DNA from: Lacisediminihabitans changchengi
GTDB taxonomy: Bacteria; Actinomycetota; Actinomycetes; Actinomycetales; Microbacteriaceae
DNA length: 64,000 bases
Assembly (NCBI RefSeq): GCF_016634425.1
Contig: NZ_JAEPES010000004.1
Coordinates: 286,925 to 350,924 of the forward strand
Direction of reading: 5' to 3'
The notes under the pieces are model-generated. The model did not search any database, had not been told where the DNA came from, and saw only the letters and a list, made by a program, of their open reading frames with translations. The position numbers and the translations under genes were made by a program. Numbering within the stretch: position 1 is the stretch's first letter; each line of letters begins with the position of its first letter. Positions 1-11,057 of the stretch are shown in pieces.

Positions 1-1207
1 CCTCGTCGATCAGGTCGATGGCCTTGTCGGGGAGGAAGCGGTCGGCCACGTAGCGGTCGGCCAGGTTCGCGGCGGCGACGATGGCGCCATCCGTGATGGA
101 CACCTTGTGGAACGACTCGTACTTGTCGCGCAGTCCCTTGAGGATGTTGATGGTGTGGGGCAGGGAGGGCTCGTGCACCTGCACCGGCTGGAAGCGGCGC
201 TCGAGCGCTGCATCCTTCTCGAAGTGCTTGCGGTACTCGTCGAGGGTCGTTGCTCCGATGGTCTGGAGTTCACCGCGGGCGAGCAGCGGCTTGAGAATCG
301 ACGCGGCGTCGATCGCACCCTCTGCAGCACCGGCGCCGACGAGGGTGTGGATCTCGTCGATGAAGGTGATGATGTCACCGCGGGTGCGGATCTCCTTGGT
401 GACCTTCTTCAGGCGCTCCTCGAAGTCACCGCGGTAGCGGCTTCCGGCGATGAGCGAGCCGAGGTCGAGCGTGTAGAGCTGCTTGTCCTTCAGCGTCTCC
501 GGGACATCCCCACGGACGATCGCCTGCGCGAGGCCCTCGACGACGGCGGTCTTGCCGACGCCGGGCTCTCCGATCAGTACCGGGTTGTTCTTCGAACGGC
601 GGGAGAGGATCTGCATGACCCGCTCCATCTCCTTCTCGCGCCCGATCACCGGGTCGAGCTTGCCGTCGCGGGCGGCTTGGGTGAGGTTGCGTCCGAACTG
701 GTCGAGCACCTGGCTGCCGCCCTGAGCGGATGCCTGCGTCTCGCCGCCGACAGCGACCTGCTCCTTGCCCTGGTATCCGCTGAGCAGCTGGATGACCTGC
801 TGGCGCACGCGGTTGAGGTCGGCGCCGAGCTTCACGAGCACCTGGGCTGCGACGCCCTCGCCCTCGCGGATGAGTCCGAGCAGGATGTGCTCGGTTCCGA
901 TGTAGTTGTGGCCGAGCTGCAGCGCCTCGCGCAGTGACAGCTCCAAGACCTTCTTCGCGCGCGGCGTGAACGGGATGTGCCCCGTCGGCTGCTGCTGGCC
1001 CTGGCCGATGATGTCCTGAACCTGCTCGCGCACGGCGTCGAGCGAGATACCGAGGGACTCGAGTGCCTTCGCGGCAACGCCCTCGCCCTCGTGGATCAGG
1101 CCGAGCAGGATGTGCTCGGTGCCGATGTAGTTGTGGTTGAGCATTTTGGCTTCTTCTTGCGCCAAGACGACCACCCGACGGGCTCTGTCAGTAAATCTTT
1201 CGAACAT
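1..1207 (-). CDS. clpC: ClpC-type AAA+ unfoldase, N-terminal half (runs off the window)
   Basis: This is the ATP-driven unfoldase subunit that feeds proteins to the ClpP protease in the cytosol. About 402 codons are visible, against roughly 840 for the family, so the C-terminal half lies before position 1. The product starts [13 protein letters not shown] with the two Clp_N repeats (about residues 1-150). The first AAA+ module follows, with Walker A GEPGVGKT near residue 213 and Walker B FIDEIH near 283, and the visible part ends in [14 protein letters not shown]. The ATG at 1205-1207 has AGGAG a few bases upstream, which fixes the start. The 183 bp upstream hold the promoter, but I could not identify a ClgR or heat-shock box there. 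Confidence 0.96.
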   Translation of the reverse strand, partial: MFERFTDRARRVVVLAQEEAKMLNHNYIGTEHILLGLIHEGEGVAAKALESLGISLDAVREQVQDIIGQGQQQPTGHIPFTPRAKKVLELSLREALQLGHNYIGTEHILLGLIREGEGVAAQVLVKLGADLNRVRQQVIQLLSGYQGKEQVAVGGETQASAQGGSQVLDQFGRNLTQAARDGKLDPVIGREKEMERVMQILSRRSKNNPVLIGEPGVGKTAVVEGLAQAIVRGDVPETLKDKQLYTLDLGSLIAGSRYRGDFEERLKKVTKEIRTRGDIITFIDEIHTLVGAGAAEGAIDAASILKPLLARGELQTIGATTLDEYRKHFEKDAALERRFQPVQVHEPSLPHTINILKGLRDKYESFHKVSITDGAIVAAANLADRYVADRFLPDKAIDLIDE

Positions 1208-1390
1208 GTTGACTCCTATGGCACCGTGCAGGGTTGGCGCCGTTACATCAGAGACTAACCAGCAACCACTGGGATCCGGCGCTCTGTTCGCCGTGGGCGT
1301 GACCGCGGTTGACACAGGCGGCACATCGTCTGAGACGAGCTTCTGATCGTCGGCCACTCGCTCGTAGAGAACCAGCCCGAGTGAGCTGAC

Positions 1391-1579
1391 CTACTTGGGC
1401 TGGGTCGACTCGAGTTGCGAGTCGAGGCGGGCACGCTCTTCGGCTTCGATCTCGGAATAGACCTTGCGCTCGGTGCGGTCGGCCCGAAGGATCGAGCGCA
1501 TCACGAGCCAGAAGACCAGGCCGAGCAGGATCGTGGGAACCACGGAGTAGATGGCGTTGGCCCAGAAGTTGTGGATCAC
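1391..1579 (-). CDS. small single-pass membrane protein (hypothetical)
   Basis: This 62-residue product has one strong hydrophobic segment (about residues 8-28, SVVPTILLGLVFWLVM) followed by a charged, Glu/Arg-rich tail of about 30 residues, so it is predicted to sit in the membrane with a cytoplasmic tail. The start is a GTG at 1577-1579 with no clear ribosome binding site. The frame stays open upstream, so the start is uncertain. It lies between clpC and another tiny membrane protein upstream of it on the same strand, which suggests that both belong with the lysS/clpC neighbourhood. I do not recognise a function. Confidence 0.7.
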   Translation of the reverse strand: MIHNFWANAIYSVVPTILLGLVFWLVMRSILRADRTERKVYSEIEAEERARLDSQLESTQPK

Positions 1580-1620
1580 GAAAATCAGAATACGTCGACT
1601 GGCTGGGAAGCCCCGCCGAG

Positions 1621-1758
1621 TCAGCTGCCGTGGGCGACGACGCCGATGATGCCCTGGATGATCGAGTACAGGGCGACGCCAGCGACGGCGATCCAGAGTA
1701 CGACGCGGGTGGTCGACGGCTTCTTCGGGTCTTTGGGTTCCTGCGGCAGATAGCTCAT
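1621..1758 (-). CDS. 45-residue single-pass membrane protein (hypothetical)
   Basis: A short reading frame encodes MSYLPQEPKDPKKPSTTR, then a hydrophobic helix VVLWIAVAGVALYSIIQGI, ending VVAHGS. The hydrophilic Lys/Pro-rich N-terminus followed by one membrane segment looks like a real small membrane protein rather than chance. The ATG at 1756-1758 has GAGG at a normal distance. It lies 29 bp downstream of lysS and 41 bp upstream of the 62-residue membrane protein on the same strand, so the three are probably co-transcribed. Function unknown. Confidence 0.65.
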   Translation of the reverse strand: MSYLPQEPKDPKKPSTTRVVLWIAVAGVALYSIIQGIIGVVAHGS

Positions 1759-1787
1759 CGGTGCGCCTCGATCACTTAACTACTCGG

Positions 1788-3284
1788 TCACTTCACTAGG
1801 GGGAACAGGATCGTCTCGCGGATGCCGAGGCCGGTGAGCGCCATCAGCAGTCGGTCGATTCCCATGCCCATGCCTCCGGTGGGTGGCATCCCGTGCTCGA
1901 GGGCACGCAGGAACTCCTCGTCGAGGCGCATGGCCTCCGGGTCGCCCTTGGAGGCGAGGATCGCCTGCTCGACGAAACGCTCCCGCTGGATGACCGGGTC
2001 GACGAGCTCGGAGTAGCCGGTGGCCAGCTCGAAGCCGCGCACGTAGAGGTCCCACTTCTCCACCAGGCCGGTCTTCGACCGGTGGTCACGCACCAGCGGG
2101 CTGGTATCGACCGGGAAGTCCATGACGAAGGTCGGGCGCTCGAGGCCGCCTTTGACGAAGTGCTCCCAGAGTTCTTCGACGTACTTGCCCGGCGTGGGCT
2201 GCCCCACCTCGATGCCGAGGGCATCTGCCTTCTGCTTGAGCTCGTCGAGCGGGGTGTCGACGGTGATCGACCAGCCTGATGCTTCATTGAGAGACTCGTA
2301 CATCGAGATGCGATCCCACTCGCCGCCGAAGTCGAAGGTGGTGCCGTCGGCCCAGGTGACCACGTGCGATCCGGAGATGGCGAAGGCCGCGTTCTGGATC
2401 ATCTCCTGGGTGAGATCGGCCATCTGGTGGTAGTCGCCGTATGCCTGGTAGGCCTCGAGCATCGCGAATTCGGGGCTGTGCGTGGAGTCGGCGCCCTCGT
2501 TGCGGAAGTTGCGGTTGATCTCGAACACCCGCTCGATGCCGCCGACCACCGCGCGCTTGAGGAACAGTTCCGGCGCGATGCGCAGGAACAGCTCGGTGTC
2601 GAAGGCGTTGCTGTGGGTGACGAAAGGCCGGGCCGACGCACCGCCGTGGATGGTCTGCAGCATCGGGGTCTCGACCTCGATATAGCCGTGGTTCGCGAAG
2701 GTGGTGCGTAGCGAGGAGACGGCGAGCGCGCGGCTGCGCACGTTCGCGCGGGCGGCCTCGCGAGAGATCAGGTCGAGGTAGCGCTGGCGAACCCGCGTCT
2801 CCTCGTTCAGTTCCGAATGCAGGTTCGGCAGCGGGCGCACGGCCTTCGACGCGATCTTCCAGTCGGTGGCCATGACGCTGAGCTCACCCCGGCGGCTGGA
2901 GATGACCTCGCCGGTGACGAACAGGTGATCGCCCAGGTCGACCAGGTCCTTCCAGGCGGCGAGCGACTCTTCGCCGACCTCGGCCAGCGAGATCATGGCC
3001 TGGATACGCTCCCCGTCACCGGACTGCAGGGAGACGAAGCAGAGCTTGCCGGTGTTGCGAAGGTGTACCACCCGGCCGGCGAGGCCCACGATGTCGCCGG
3101 TTACGGCATCCGTCTCCAGGTTCGGATACTTCGCGCGCACCGCGGGGATGGTGGTGGTGATCGGCAGCGAGACCGGATACGCCCCCGCCCCGGAGTCGAT
3201 GAGGCGGTCGCGCTTGGCGAGCCGCACGCGGGTCTGCTCGGAGAGCTCTTCTTCCGTGGGCTCTGCTGGCGTCTGGTCGGTCAT
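1788..3284 (-). CDS. lysS: lysyl-tRNA synthetase, class II
   Basis: The 498-residue enzyme charges tRNA-Lys with lysine. An N-terminal OB-fold anticodon-binding domain (about 60-170) is followed by the class II catalytic core, with motif 2 FEINRNFRNEGAD near residues 250-265 and motif 3 GMGMGIDRLLMALTG close to the C-terminus. Length is normal for the family (about 500). The frame stays open for 40 codons upstream, but MTDQTPAEPT at 3284 is preceded by AGGAG at good spacing and is chosen. It lies 61 bp after the DUF2520 gene as the last large gene of the folate/ftsH operon. No panC gene lies between them, although that gene often sits here in related genomes (recalled, not checked). Confidence 0.97.
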   Translation of the reverse strand: MTDQTPAEPTEEELSEQTRVRLAKRDRLIDSGAGAYPVSLPITTTIPAVRAKYPNLETDAVTGDIVGLAGRVVHLRNTGKLCFVSLQSGDGERIQAMISLAEVGEESLAAWKDLVDLGDHLFVTGEVISSRRGELSVMATDWKIASKAVRPLPNLHSELNEETRVRQRYLDLISREAARANVRSRALAVSSLRTTFANHGYIEVETPMLQTIHGGASARPFVTHSNAFDTELFLRIAPELFLKRAVVGGIERVFEINRNFRNEGADSTHSPEFAMLEAYQAYGDYHQMADLTQEMIQNAAFAISGSHVVTWADGTTFDFGGEWDRISMYESLNEASGWSITVDTPLDELKQKADALGIEVGQPTPGKYVEELWEHFVKGGLERPTFVMDFPVDTSPLVRDHRSKTGLVEKWDLYVRGFELATGYSELVDPVIQRERFVEQAILASKGDPEAMRLDEEFLRALEHGMPPTGGMGMGIDRLLMALTGLGIRETILFPLVK

Positions 3285-3345
3285 CGCTGTGCTCCTGGGG
3301 GGTTGTGACCCGCCAAGTTTACGGGGACGGCGCTGGTGGCCCGGT

Positions 3346-4029
3346 TCAGGGTGCGCGGCGGAGGGCGTTCTCCACCGACGAGCGAACCAGAGGCCCGAGC
3401 ACACTGCCGGGTGCCTCCACCCCGATAGAGCTCAGCAGTCCGGTCGCCTGCTCGACGATGGCGATCGAGAAGCTCGTGGCGGTAGCGATCGCCTCGGCGT
3501 ATGCCGCGCGATCCGCCTCCGCGACGATGATCGGCTCGCCGCCCATCTCCACGACGAGCGCCTGCCCGATCGGCTGCACGGGCGCGGGCGCGGTGACGGC
3601 GAAGTAGCTGCCATTCAGCTGCGCGAGATCGATGCTCGTGCCAGTGAAGGCGAGGGCGGGGTGGATCGCCAGCGGGATCACGCCGGACGCCAGCGCCGGC
3701 CCGAAGACCCCGGTGCCGTACTCGGCAGCGGTGTGAACGACGAGCTGCCCCTGCTGCCAGACGCCGGCCGTCGCCAGACCCGCAATGAGGGTCGGTAGCT
3801 CGGTTGGCGGAACCGCGAGGATCACGAGCTCACTGCGTTCGACCAGCGCGGGGATGTCGAGAATCGGCACCCCGGGCAGCATCGCCTCCGCGCGCTCCCG
3901 GCTGCTCTCCGAGATCGCGGAGATTCCGACGATGGCGTGCCCGGCACCCGCGAGGGCCGCGCCGAGCACCGGCCCGACGTGCCCTGCCCCGATGATTCCG
4001 ACGCCGAGGCGTCCGCTGCGCTCGGTCAT
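3346..4029 (-). CDS. DUF2520 Rossmann-fold putative oxidoreductase
   Basis: The 227-residue protein opens with a nucleotide-binding motif GIIGAGHVGPVLG (about residues 11-23), typical of an NADP-binding Rossmann fold. A C-terminal helical domain of the DUF2520 type follows, rich in Ala/Leu and containing IHPALAFTG. Related proteins resemble 6-phosphogluconate or ketopantoate dehydrogenases and are often found near pantothenate genes; the substrate is not established. The ATG at 4029 overlaps the stop of the upstream PH-domain gene (ATGA), which excludes the much longer open frame upstream. Confidence 0.82.
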   Translation of the reverse strand: MTERSGRLGVGIIGAGHVGPVLGAALAGAGHAIVGISAISESSRERAEAMLPGVPILDIPALVERSELVILAVPPTELPTLIAGLATAGVWQQGQLVVHTAAEYGTGVFGPALASGVIPLAIHPALAFTGTSIDLAQLNGSYFAVTAPAPVQPIGQALVVEMGGEPIIVAEADRAAYAEAIATATSFSIAIVEQATGLLSSIGVEAPGSVLGPLVRSSVENALRRAP

Positions 4030-5588
4030 GCCGGCTCCTCCCCGGAACGCCAGCGATGCGAGGTGTCCGACTGCTGGGACGCGACCGCTGCTGTGGCGAC
4101 GGTCTCGAAGAAGGCGAGCGCCCGGTTCTGATCCACCGCATCGAGGTGTGCGCGGATCGGCCCCGCAACCGTGTGCAGGTGGATATCGGCGAGCCGCAAC
4201 ATCCGCAGCACCGGTCCCTGGCTGAGGGCGACGCTCTGCAATCTCGGCTGCGGCACCACGACGAACTTGCGCCAGATCGCGCCCGTGCGCAGCACGAAGG
4301 AGCCGGGCGTCACAAGGAACCCGTTGCGCCGCCACGACAGCGGGCGCAACCAGGCCGCACGAAGAGGCGAGTTCTCGAAGCCGTCTGCACCGCCGCGGGA
4401 GCGCAGTCCGCGCTCGATCATCGCCACCGACTCCGAGCCGACCAGATCGGGCAGCAGCAACTCGAGCACCTTCGTCACCTCGGCGAGGTTGCCGACCGGC
4501 AGCAGGGTCGTGTTCGCCTGATTGTCTGCGCCCCGGGTGTTCGAGTGACCGGCGCGATTGACGCGCACCTCCCACCAGCCGAACGGCCGCCAGAGCAGCG
4601 ACTGCGAGACCTCGATCGAATGGATGCGACCGGGCGGCAGGGTCTCGCTGGTGGTCGACAGCAGCCCGAAGCCGACACGCACACCGTCGGGGGTGCTCGA
4701 GATGCTGTAGCGCAGCGACTTGGTGAAGCGGCGCACGTAGTAGCTGACGAAACCGAGCGCGCTCGGCAGAGCGAAGACCAGGATGAAGAAATTGCCGGTG
4801 CGGGCGATCCAGACCGCCACGGCGGCGATGAAGACGGCCGCGATGATCATCCCGTTGCCGAGCAGCATGGAGCCGATCAGGCGCCCGAGGTGGATGTTGA
4901 CGATCGACTCCGGCGGGGTGCCCGGGTCGTGCTCGGGCGCCATGAACTCGTTCACCCGCCGGTCGATGACGGTCTGGCCGGTCGTCTGGGACATGGGCTT
5001 GGCGGCCGCGCGGGTGCCGGATGCGAGGCGGAGGATCTCGCGCCGCAGCTCATCCGCTGCTGCTGTTCCCAGGTAAGAGAGCTGCACGTTCGCGTCGTGG
5101 CCAGCCTGGTTGATCTCGAGCTTGGAGGCGCCGAACAGGCGGGCGAAGAACGGCCGCACGATGTTGATGCCCTGGATGCGATCGAGCCGCGCCTTGCGAC
5201 TGGTGCGAAACAGCACCCCCGACCGCACCTCCACCACCTCGTTGGTGATGCGGAAGCTGTGCATCCGCCATGACACGTAGAACCCCGCGATGAGCACCAG
5301 CAGCACGCCGGCGATCACCCCGAGCACCTGCAGCACGATGCCGTGAGCGAGCACGTACTCGACCGGGTCACCCTGGTCGCCGCCGCCATACCGGGGCAGG
5401 AACAACTCGACCAGTCGCTCGCGGAGGTTCGACACGACGAAGCCGAGCACGGCGATGAGCACGATTCCGCCACGCAACAGCGGAGAGGCGGGGTGCAGCC
5501 GATGCCACTGCCCGTCGGCGAGTCGCCCGGCCGCCGAGGTGACCGGAACGGATGCCTGCGGCTCCTGCCGCGCGGCCGAATCCGTCAC
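4026..5588 (-). CDS. bacterial PH-domain (YdbT-like) membrane protein
   Basis: The 520-residue protein has four predicted membrane helices (about 39-54, 86-106, 240-261 and 266-285). Three bPH_2 domains follow the helices or lie between them (roughly 105-190, 290-375, 415-500), with the usual signatures such as RKARLDRIQGINIVRP and LPPGRIHSIEVSQ. Proteins of this type occur as pairs with a short partner; their biochemical role is unknown, but a membrane-stress or lipid-related scaffold is often suggested. The GTG start overlaps the stop of the short partner (GTGA), so the two are translationally coupled. Confidence 0.85.
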   Translation of the reverse strand: MTDSAARQEPQASVPVTSAAGRLADGQWHRLHPASPLLRGGIVLIAVLGFVVSNLRERLVELFLPRYGGGDQGDPVEYVLAHGIVLQVLGVIAGVLLVLIAGFYVSWRMHSFRITNEVVEVRSGVLFRTSRKARLDRIQGINIVRPFFARLFGASKLEINQAGHDANVQLSYLGTAAADELRREILRLASGTRAAAKPMSQTTGQTVIDRRVNEFMAPEHDPGTPPESIVNIHLGRLIGSMLLGNGMIIAAVFIAAVAVWIARTGNFFILVFALPSALGFVSYYVRRFTKSLRYSISSTPDGVRVGFGLLSTTSETLPPGRIHSIEVSQSLLWRPFGWWEVRVNRAGHSNTRGADNQANTTLLPVGNLAEVTKVLELLLPDLVGSESVAMIERGLRSRGGADGFENSPLRAAWLRPLSWRRNGFLVTPGSFVLRTGAIWRKFVVVPQPRLQSVALSQGPVLRMLRLADIHLHTVAGPIRAHLDAVDQNRALAFFETVATAAVASQQSDTSHRWRSGEEPA

Positions 5589-6070
5589 AGCCCCGCCCGT
5601 CGCGTCTCGGCCAGGGCCACCAGCCGATCGCGCAGCTCATCGGCTTCCGCCTCCGGGAGGCCGGGAATGGTGACCCCGGCCGAGGCCGCCGCCGTCACGA
5701 ATTTCAGCTCGCTGAGCCCGAGCGCGCGGGCGACCGGACCACGGTTGATGTCGACCAGCTGCATGCGCCCGTACGGCACGGCGACGAAGCGCAACCACAT
5801 GATGCCCCGGCGCAGCAGCAGGTCGTCTTCTCGAAGCTGGTAGCCGATCGCGCGCACTCGGCGTGGAACCACGATGACGTTCACGAGGGCGACGATGGCA
5901 ACGACCGCCGCCACGATGCCCGTCCACCAGATGTGCACGACGAAGAACAACACGATTGCGGCCGCCCCGGCGACGACGAACGTCAGCCCCCAGCTCACCA
6001 GCTCCACCACCACCAACTTCGGCGAGACGCGGCGCCACTCGGTGGAGGGGAGGTCGAGTCGTTCGGTCAC
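5585..6070 (-). CDS. short bacterial PH-domain (YdbS-like) membrane protein
   Basis: The 161-residue partner of the larger PH protein carries two adjacent membrane helices (about residues 22-68) and one bPH_2 domain (about 70-155, containing YGRMQLVDINRGPVARALG). The frame is open far upstream, but the GTG at 6068-6070 (VTERLDLP) has GGGAG at proper spacing and gives the family length. The stop overlaps the start of the next gene. This short/long pair matches the YdbS/YdbT arrangement known in Firmicutes and Actinobacteria. Confidence 0.85.
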   Translation of the reverse strand: MTERLDLPSTEWRRVSPKLVVVELVSWGLTFVVAGAAAIVLFFVVHIWWTGIVAAVVAIVALVNVIVVPRRVRAIGYQLREDDLLLRRGIMWLRFVAVPYGRMQLVDINRGPVARALGLSELKFVTAAASAGVTIPGLPEAEADELRDRLVALAETRRAGL

Positions 6071-6161
6071 GTGTGGATCTCCCTGTGCTCGTGGAATCTT
6101 GGGCTCTGCGAAATCCTGCGCTCTGTGAAATCCAGGTCGAGCTTTCACACATCCACGCTGG

Positions 6162-6644
6162 CTAGGGCCGGACCCTGATCGCCTTCTTGCCCTGCTCGTC
6201 GTCGTCATCGTCGCCGGGCGGCACGGTACACATGTGCTCGGCGATGAGACCGCCGGCCAGGAGTACCCCGGCACCGATGATGGTGGCCACGGCCGACAGG
6301 ATGGAGTTTACCGGCGTGACCGAACGGGTGAGCAGGTAGATCGCCACACCCACCCCGACACCGACGATGAGCGCGCCGATGACGGCGCTCGCCTTCGCCA
6401 GCACCAGTACTCGGGTGGCGTAGTAGGGGTCGATCGGTCCGGTCGACTTGCGCAGCGTCACCCGTCGGATCGGTACGGCCAGCGAGACCACGATCGCGCC
6501 GATCGCGGCGAGGGCCAGTGCAAGGGTGAGGGGCAAGGTCACGATCGGTCGCCCGACCGCGGTCAGCGCGAACTCGAGCAGGGCGCCGAGCAGAGCTCCC
6601 CCGATCGCGACGAGCACGACCGTCAGTGCTGCGGTGCGCTTCAT
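6162..6644 (-). CDS. DUF3180 four-helix membrane protein
   Basis: The 160-residue product has four predicted membrane helices arranged as two pairs and ends in an acidic tail (PPGDDDDDEQGKK). Proteins of this family (DUF3180) lie beside folK in many Actinobacteria, and no function is known. MKRTAALT at 6644 is chosen as the start because AGGAG lies at normal spacing and the ATG overlaps the folK stop (ATGA). The 91 bp between this gene and the short PH protein contain no other frame I would support. Confidence 0.85.
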   Translation of the reverse strand: MKRTAALTVVLVAIGGALLGALLEFALTAVGRPIVTLPLTLALALAAIGAIVVSLAVPIRRVTLRKSTGPIDPYYATRVLVLAKASAVIGALIVGVGVGVAIYLLTRSVTPVNSILSAVATIIGAGVLLAGGLIAEHMCTVPPGDDDDDEQGKKAIRVRP

Positions 6645-7177
6645 ACGGTGTCTCCTGGTGTCCATAGCGGGCTGGCGGCGAAAGGCCAGACCTCATCGGA
6701 GCTCGCAGCGGCGAGCTCCGCGATCGGGCCGTGCTCAGGCAGTCGGGCGCCCGGCTCGGCCTGCAGCCACGGCACGATCACGAACGGACGCTCCCAGGCC
6801 CGCGGGTGTGGCAGGGTGAGTCGTTCGCTCGTGATGCGCATGGCTCCGAAACTGACGATGTCGAGGTCGAGGGTGCGATCGCCCCAGCGCTCGACCCGCA
6901 CGCGACCGTGTTCGGCTTCGATGCGGTTCAGCTCGTCGAGCAACTGCTCGGGGAGCAGGGCGCTGCGCACCAGCAGCACGGCGTTGAGATAGTTGGGCGC
7001 GTCCTCATCGACGCCAGCCGGCTTCCAGGCGTGCGATTCCACGATTCCGGATGCCGCCTCCACCGTCACCCCGTCGATGGCGGCGATATCGGCCACCGCC
7101 GCCCGCAGATTGTCTTCGCGGTCGCCGAGGTTCGACCCGAGAGCGATGACCGCGGGCAGCACCACGCGGGTCCTCAC
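6641..7177 (-). CDS. folK: HPPK, 2-amino-4-hydroxy-6-hydroxymethyl-dihydropteridine pyrophosphokinase
   Basis: This enzyme transfers pyrophosphate from ATP to 6-hydroxymethyl-dihydropterin in folate synthesis. The 178-residue protein carries the family landmarks LGSNLGDRE at the N-terminus, NYLNAV (about 62-67), the metal-binding signature RTLDLDIV and LPHPRAWERPFV. The GTG start overlaps the folB stop (GTGA), so translation is coupled. It is the fourth gene of folE-folP-folB-folK. Confidence 0.96.
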   Translation of the reverse strand: MRTRVVLPAVIALGSNLGDREDNLRAAVADIAAIDGVTVEAASGIVESHAWKPAGVDEDAPNYLNAVLLVRSALLPEQLLDELNRIEAEHGRVRVERWGDRTLDLDIVSFGAMRITSERLTLPHPRAWERPFVIVPWLQAEPGARLPEHGPIAELAAASSDEVWPFAASPLWTPGDTV

Positions 7178-7545
7178 TGAGTTCGTCCCCTCGTGATGGT
7201 GATGGAGACATCGTCGAACGGCACCGTGATGGGCGCGCTCGGCTTGTGGAGGGTGACGCGCGTGCTGTGGGCCGCCGGGTGCGCGAGCACGGCATCCGCT
7301 ACCCGTTGCGCCACCGTCTCGATCAGGTCGACCGGGTTGGCTTCGACCACGGCGACGACCTCCTCGGCAAGCACGCCGTAGTGGATGGTCTGCTCGAGGT
7401 CGTCAGACCTCCCCGCCGACGAAGTATCGAGAAAGACGGTCACATCGACGATGAACTGCTGCCCGTCGCGACGCTCGTGCTCGAACACACCGTGGTGCGC
7501 GAAGGCCCGCAGCCCGGTGAGGCTGATCTGGTCGAGAGGGGTCAC
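7174..7545 (-). CDS. folB: dihydroneopterin aldolase
   Basis: The 123-residue enzyme cleaves dihydroneopterin to 6-hydroxymethyl-dihydropterin and glycolaldehyde. The typical opening LTGLRAFAHHGVFEHERRDG and the C-terminal VTLHKPSAP identify the family, and the length matches the usual 115-125 residues. The GTG start overlaps the folP stop, and the stop overlaps folK, as expected in this tight folate operon. Confidence 0.95.
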   Translation of the reverse strand: MTPLDQISLTGLRAFAHHGVFEHERRDGQQFIVDVTVFLDTSSAGRSDDLEQTIHYGVLAEEVVAVVEANPVDLIETVAQRVADAVLAHPAAHSTRVTLHKPSAPITVPFDDVSITITRGRTQ

Positions 7546-8381
7546 GGCTGCATCGCCTCCCAGACGTCGAGTGCGGCACGGGTGCCGGCGACGTCGTGAA
7601 CCCGCACCCCCCAGACCCCTGCCTGCGCGGCCAGGGCGCTGATCGTTGCGGTCGGGGTGTCGCGTTGCTTCGGCGACGCCCCCTCGGGCAGCAGCGAGCC
7701 GAGAAAGCGCTTGCGCGAGACGCCGATCAAAACGGGATAACCGATGCTTTCGATCGCGGTCAGGTGGGCCAAGAGCTTCCAGTTCTGTTCGGCGGTCTTC
7801 GCGAACCCGATGCCGGGGTCGAGGATGATGCGATCCGGTCGCACCCCGCTCACGATGAGTTCCGCCACCCGGGACTTGAGCTCCTCGCGAACGTCGTGCA
7901 CCACGTCACCGTACTGGGCATTGGCGGCCATCGTGGCACTCGGTCCGCGCCAGTGCATCGCGAGGTAGTACAGCCCCGTCTCGGCGGCAACCCGGCGCAT
8001 GCCCTCATCGGCGAGCCCACCGGAGACGTCATTGATGAGCACGGCTCCCGCCTCAGCCGCGGCGAGGGCGGTGGCGGCATTCATTGTGTCGACGCTCACG
8101 GCGATACCGCGATCGACCAGGCCACGGATCACGGGCAGCACTCGCAGCTGCTCCTGACGGATCGGGACCCGCTCCGCGCCCGGCCGGGTGGATTCGCCGC
8201 CAACGTCGATGAGTTGCGCGCCGGCACGCGTGAGCTCGACTCCACGCTCGATGGCATCGTCGAGGCTGACGTATTCACCGCCGTCGCTGAACGAATCCGG
8301 CGTGATGTTGAGCACCCCCATGACGCGCGGGCGTGAGGGGCTGATCGGCCGATAGGGCCGTAGCGGCACCAGCTCGCTCAC
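7542..8381 (-). CDS. folP: dihydropteroate synthase
   Basis: This enzyme joins dihydropterin pyrophosphate to p-aminobenzoate and is the sulfonamide target. The 279-residue TIM-barrel protein shows MGVLNITPDSFSDGG near the N-terminus, the pABA/pterin loop GGESTRPGA, LINDVSGG and the C-terminal RVHDVAGTR. The GTG start overlaps the folE stop. Length and motifs are normal and nothing suggests resistance-type insertions. Confidence 0.97.
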   Translation of the reverse strand: MSELVPLRPYRPISPSRPRVMGVLNITPDSFSDGGEYVSLDDAIERGVELTRAGAQLIDVGGESTRPGAERVPIRQEQLRVLPVIRGLVDRGIAVSVDTMNAATALAAAEAGAVLINDVSGGLADEGMRRVAAETGLYYLAMHWRGPSATMAANAQYGDVVHDVREELKSRVAELIVSGVRPDRIILDPGIGFAKTAEQNWKLLAHLTAIESIGYPVLIGVSRKRFLGSLLPEGASPKQRDTPTATISALAAQAGVWGVRVHDVAGTRAALDVWEAMQP

Positions 8382-9052
8382 GGCGTGACACCGATCAACG
8401 CGATCGCCTCGGCGCGAGCGGCGGGATCAGAGAGGATGCCGCGGCTCGCGAGCGTGACGGTGGAGCTGCGTGTCTGCCGGGCGCCCCGCGTGGTGACACA
8501 CCCGTGCACGGCGTCGAGGACCACCAGCACACCTGACGGACGCAGCCCGGCCTGCAGGGCATCCGCAATCTCTTCGGTCAGACGCTCCTGCAGCTGAGGG
8601 CGGGAGGAGATCGCGTCCACCACCCGCGCGATGCTACCGAGACCGACCACGCGCTCCCCCGGCAGGTAGGCGATGTGCGCCGTGCCCAGGAACGGCAGCA
8701 GGTGATGCTCGCAGACCGAGCGGAACTCGATGCCGCGCACGATGACCAGCTCGCCAGTTTCGTCGGCGATCTCGCTCGTCGCGAGGATGGCATCCGTGTC
8801 GACGCCGATGCCGGCGAAGAACTCCGTGTACGCCGTCGCGACGCGGTGTGGCGTCAGCTCGAGCCCCGGACGTGCCGGATCCTCGCCGATGGCGGCGAGG
8901 ATCTCGAGCACTGCAGCCTCGATGCGCGCGGTGTCGATCCGTGACGTCGCGGGCCCATCAGACAGGGGCCCATAAGAAACGGACCGCTCAGAAACGGAGT
9001 GCACAGAAACGGACTGCACAGAGGCTGGCCGCGGGGAAACGGGGTCGGCCAC
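8378..9052 (-). CDS. folE: GTP cyclohydrolase I with repetitive N-terminal extension
   Basis: This enzyme converts GTP to dihydroneopterin triphosphate, the first step of folate synthesis. The core (about residues 40-224) carries the zinc/substrate motif SVCEHHLLPF and the second cysteine in HGCVTTRGARQ. The first 35 residues are not part of the fold. They contain a five-residue repeat (SVSVH, SVSER, SVSYG) encoded by three 15-bp tandem units. The GTG at 9052 lies 8 bp after the ftsH stop, so the gene is probably co-transcribed with it, but an internal start that skips the extension is possible. Confidence 0.95.
   Translation of the reverse strand: MADPVSPRPASVQSVSVHSVSERSVSYGPLSDGPATSRIDTARIEAAVLEILAAIGEDPARPGLELTPHRVATAYTEFFAGIGVDTDAILATSEIADETGELVIVRGIEFRSVCEHHLLPFLGTAHIAYLPGERVVGLGSIARVVDAISSRPQLQERLTEEIADALQAGLRPSGVLVVLDAVHGCVTTRGARQTRSSTVTLASRGILSDPAARAEAIALIGVTP
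8975..9019 (-). repeat. three 15-bp tandem repeats inside the start of folE
   Basis: Three consecutive 15-bp units (plus strand AGAAACGGACCGCTC, AGAAACGGAGTGCAC, AGAAACGGACTGCAC) form an in-frame array. Each unit adds five residues to the N-terminal extension of GTP cyclohydrolase I. Slippage would change protein length without breaking the frame. Confidence 0.85.
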
Positions 9053-9059
9053 GGACGGA

Positions 9060-11057
<1,998 letters not shown>

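Noticed and set aside
3285..3345. panC or panD remnants between the DUF2520 gene and lysS
   Set aside because: The gap is only 61 bp and is accounted for by the lysS ribosome binding site; no pantothenate coding remnant is visible.
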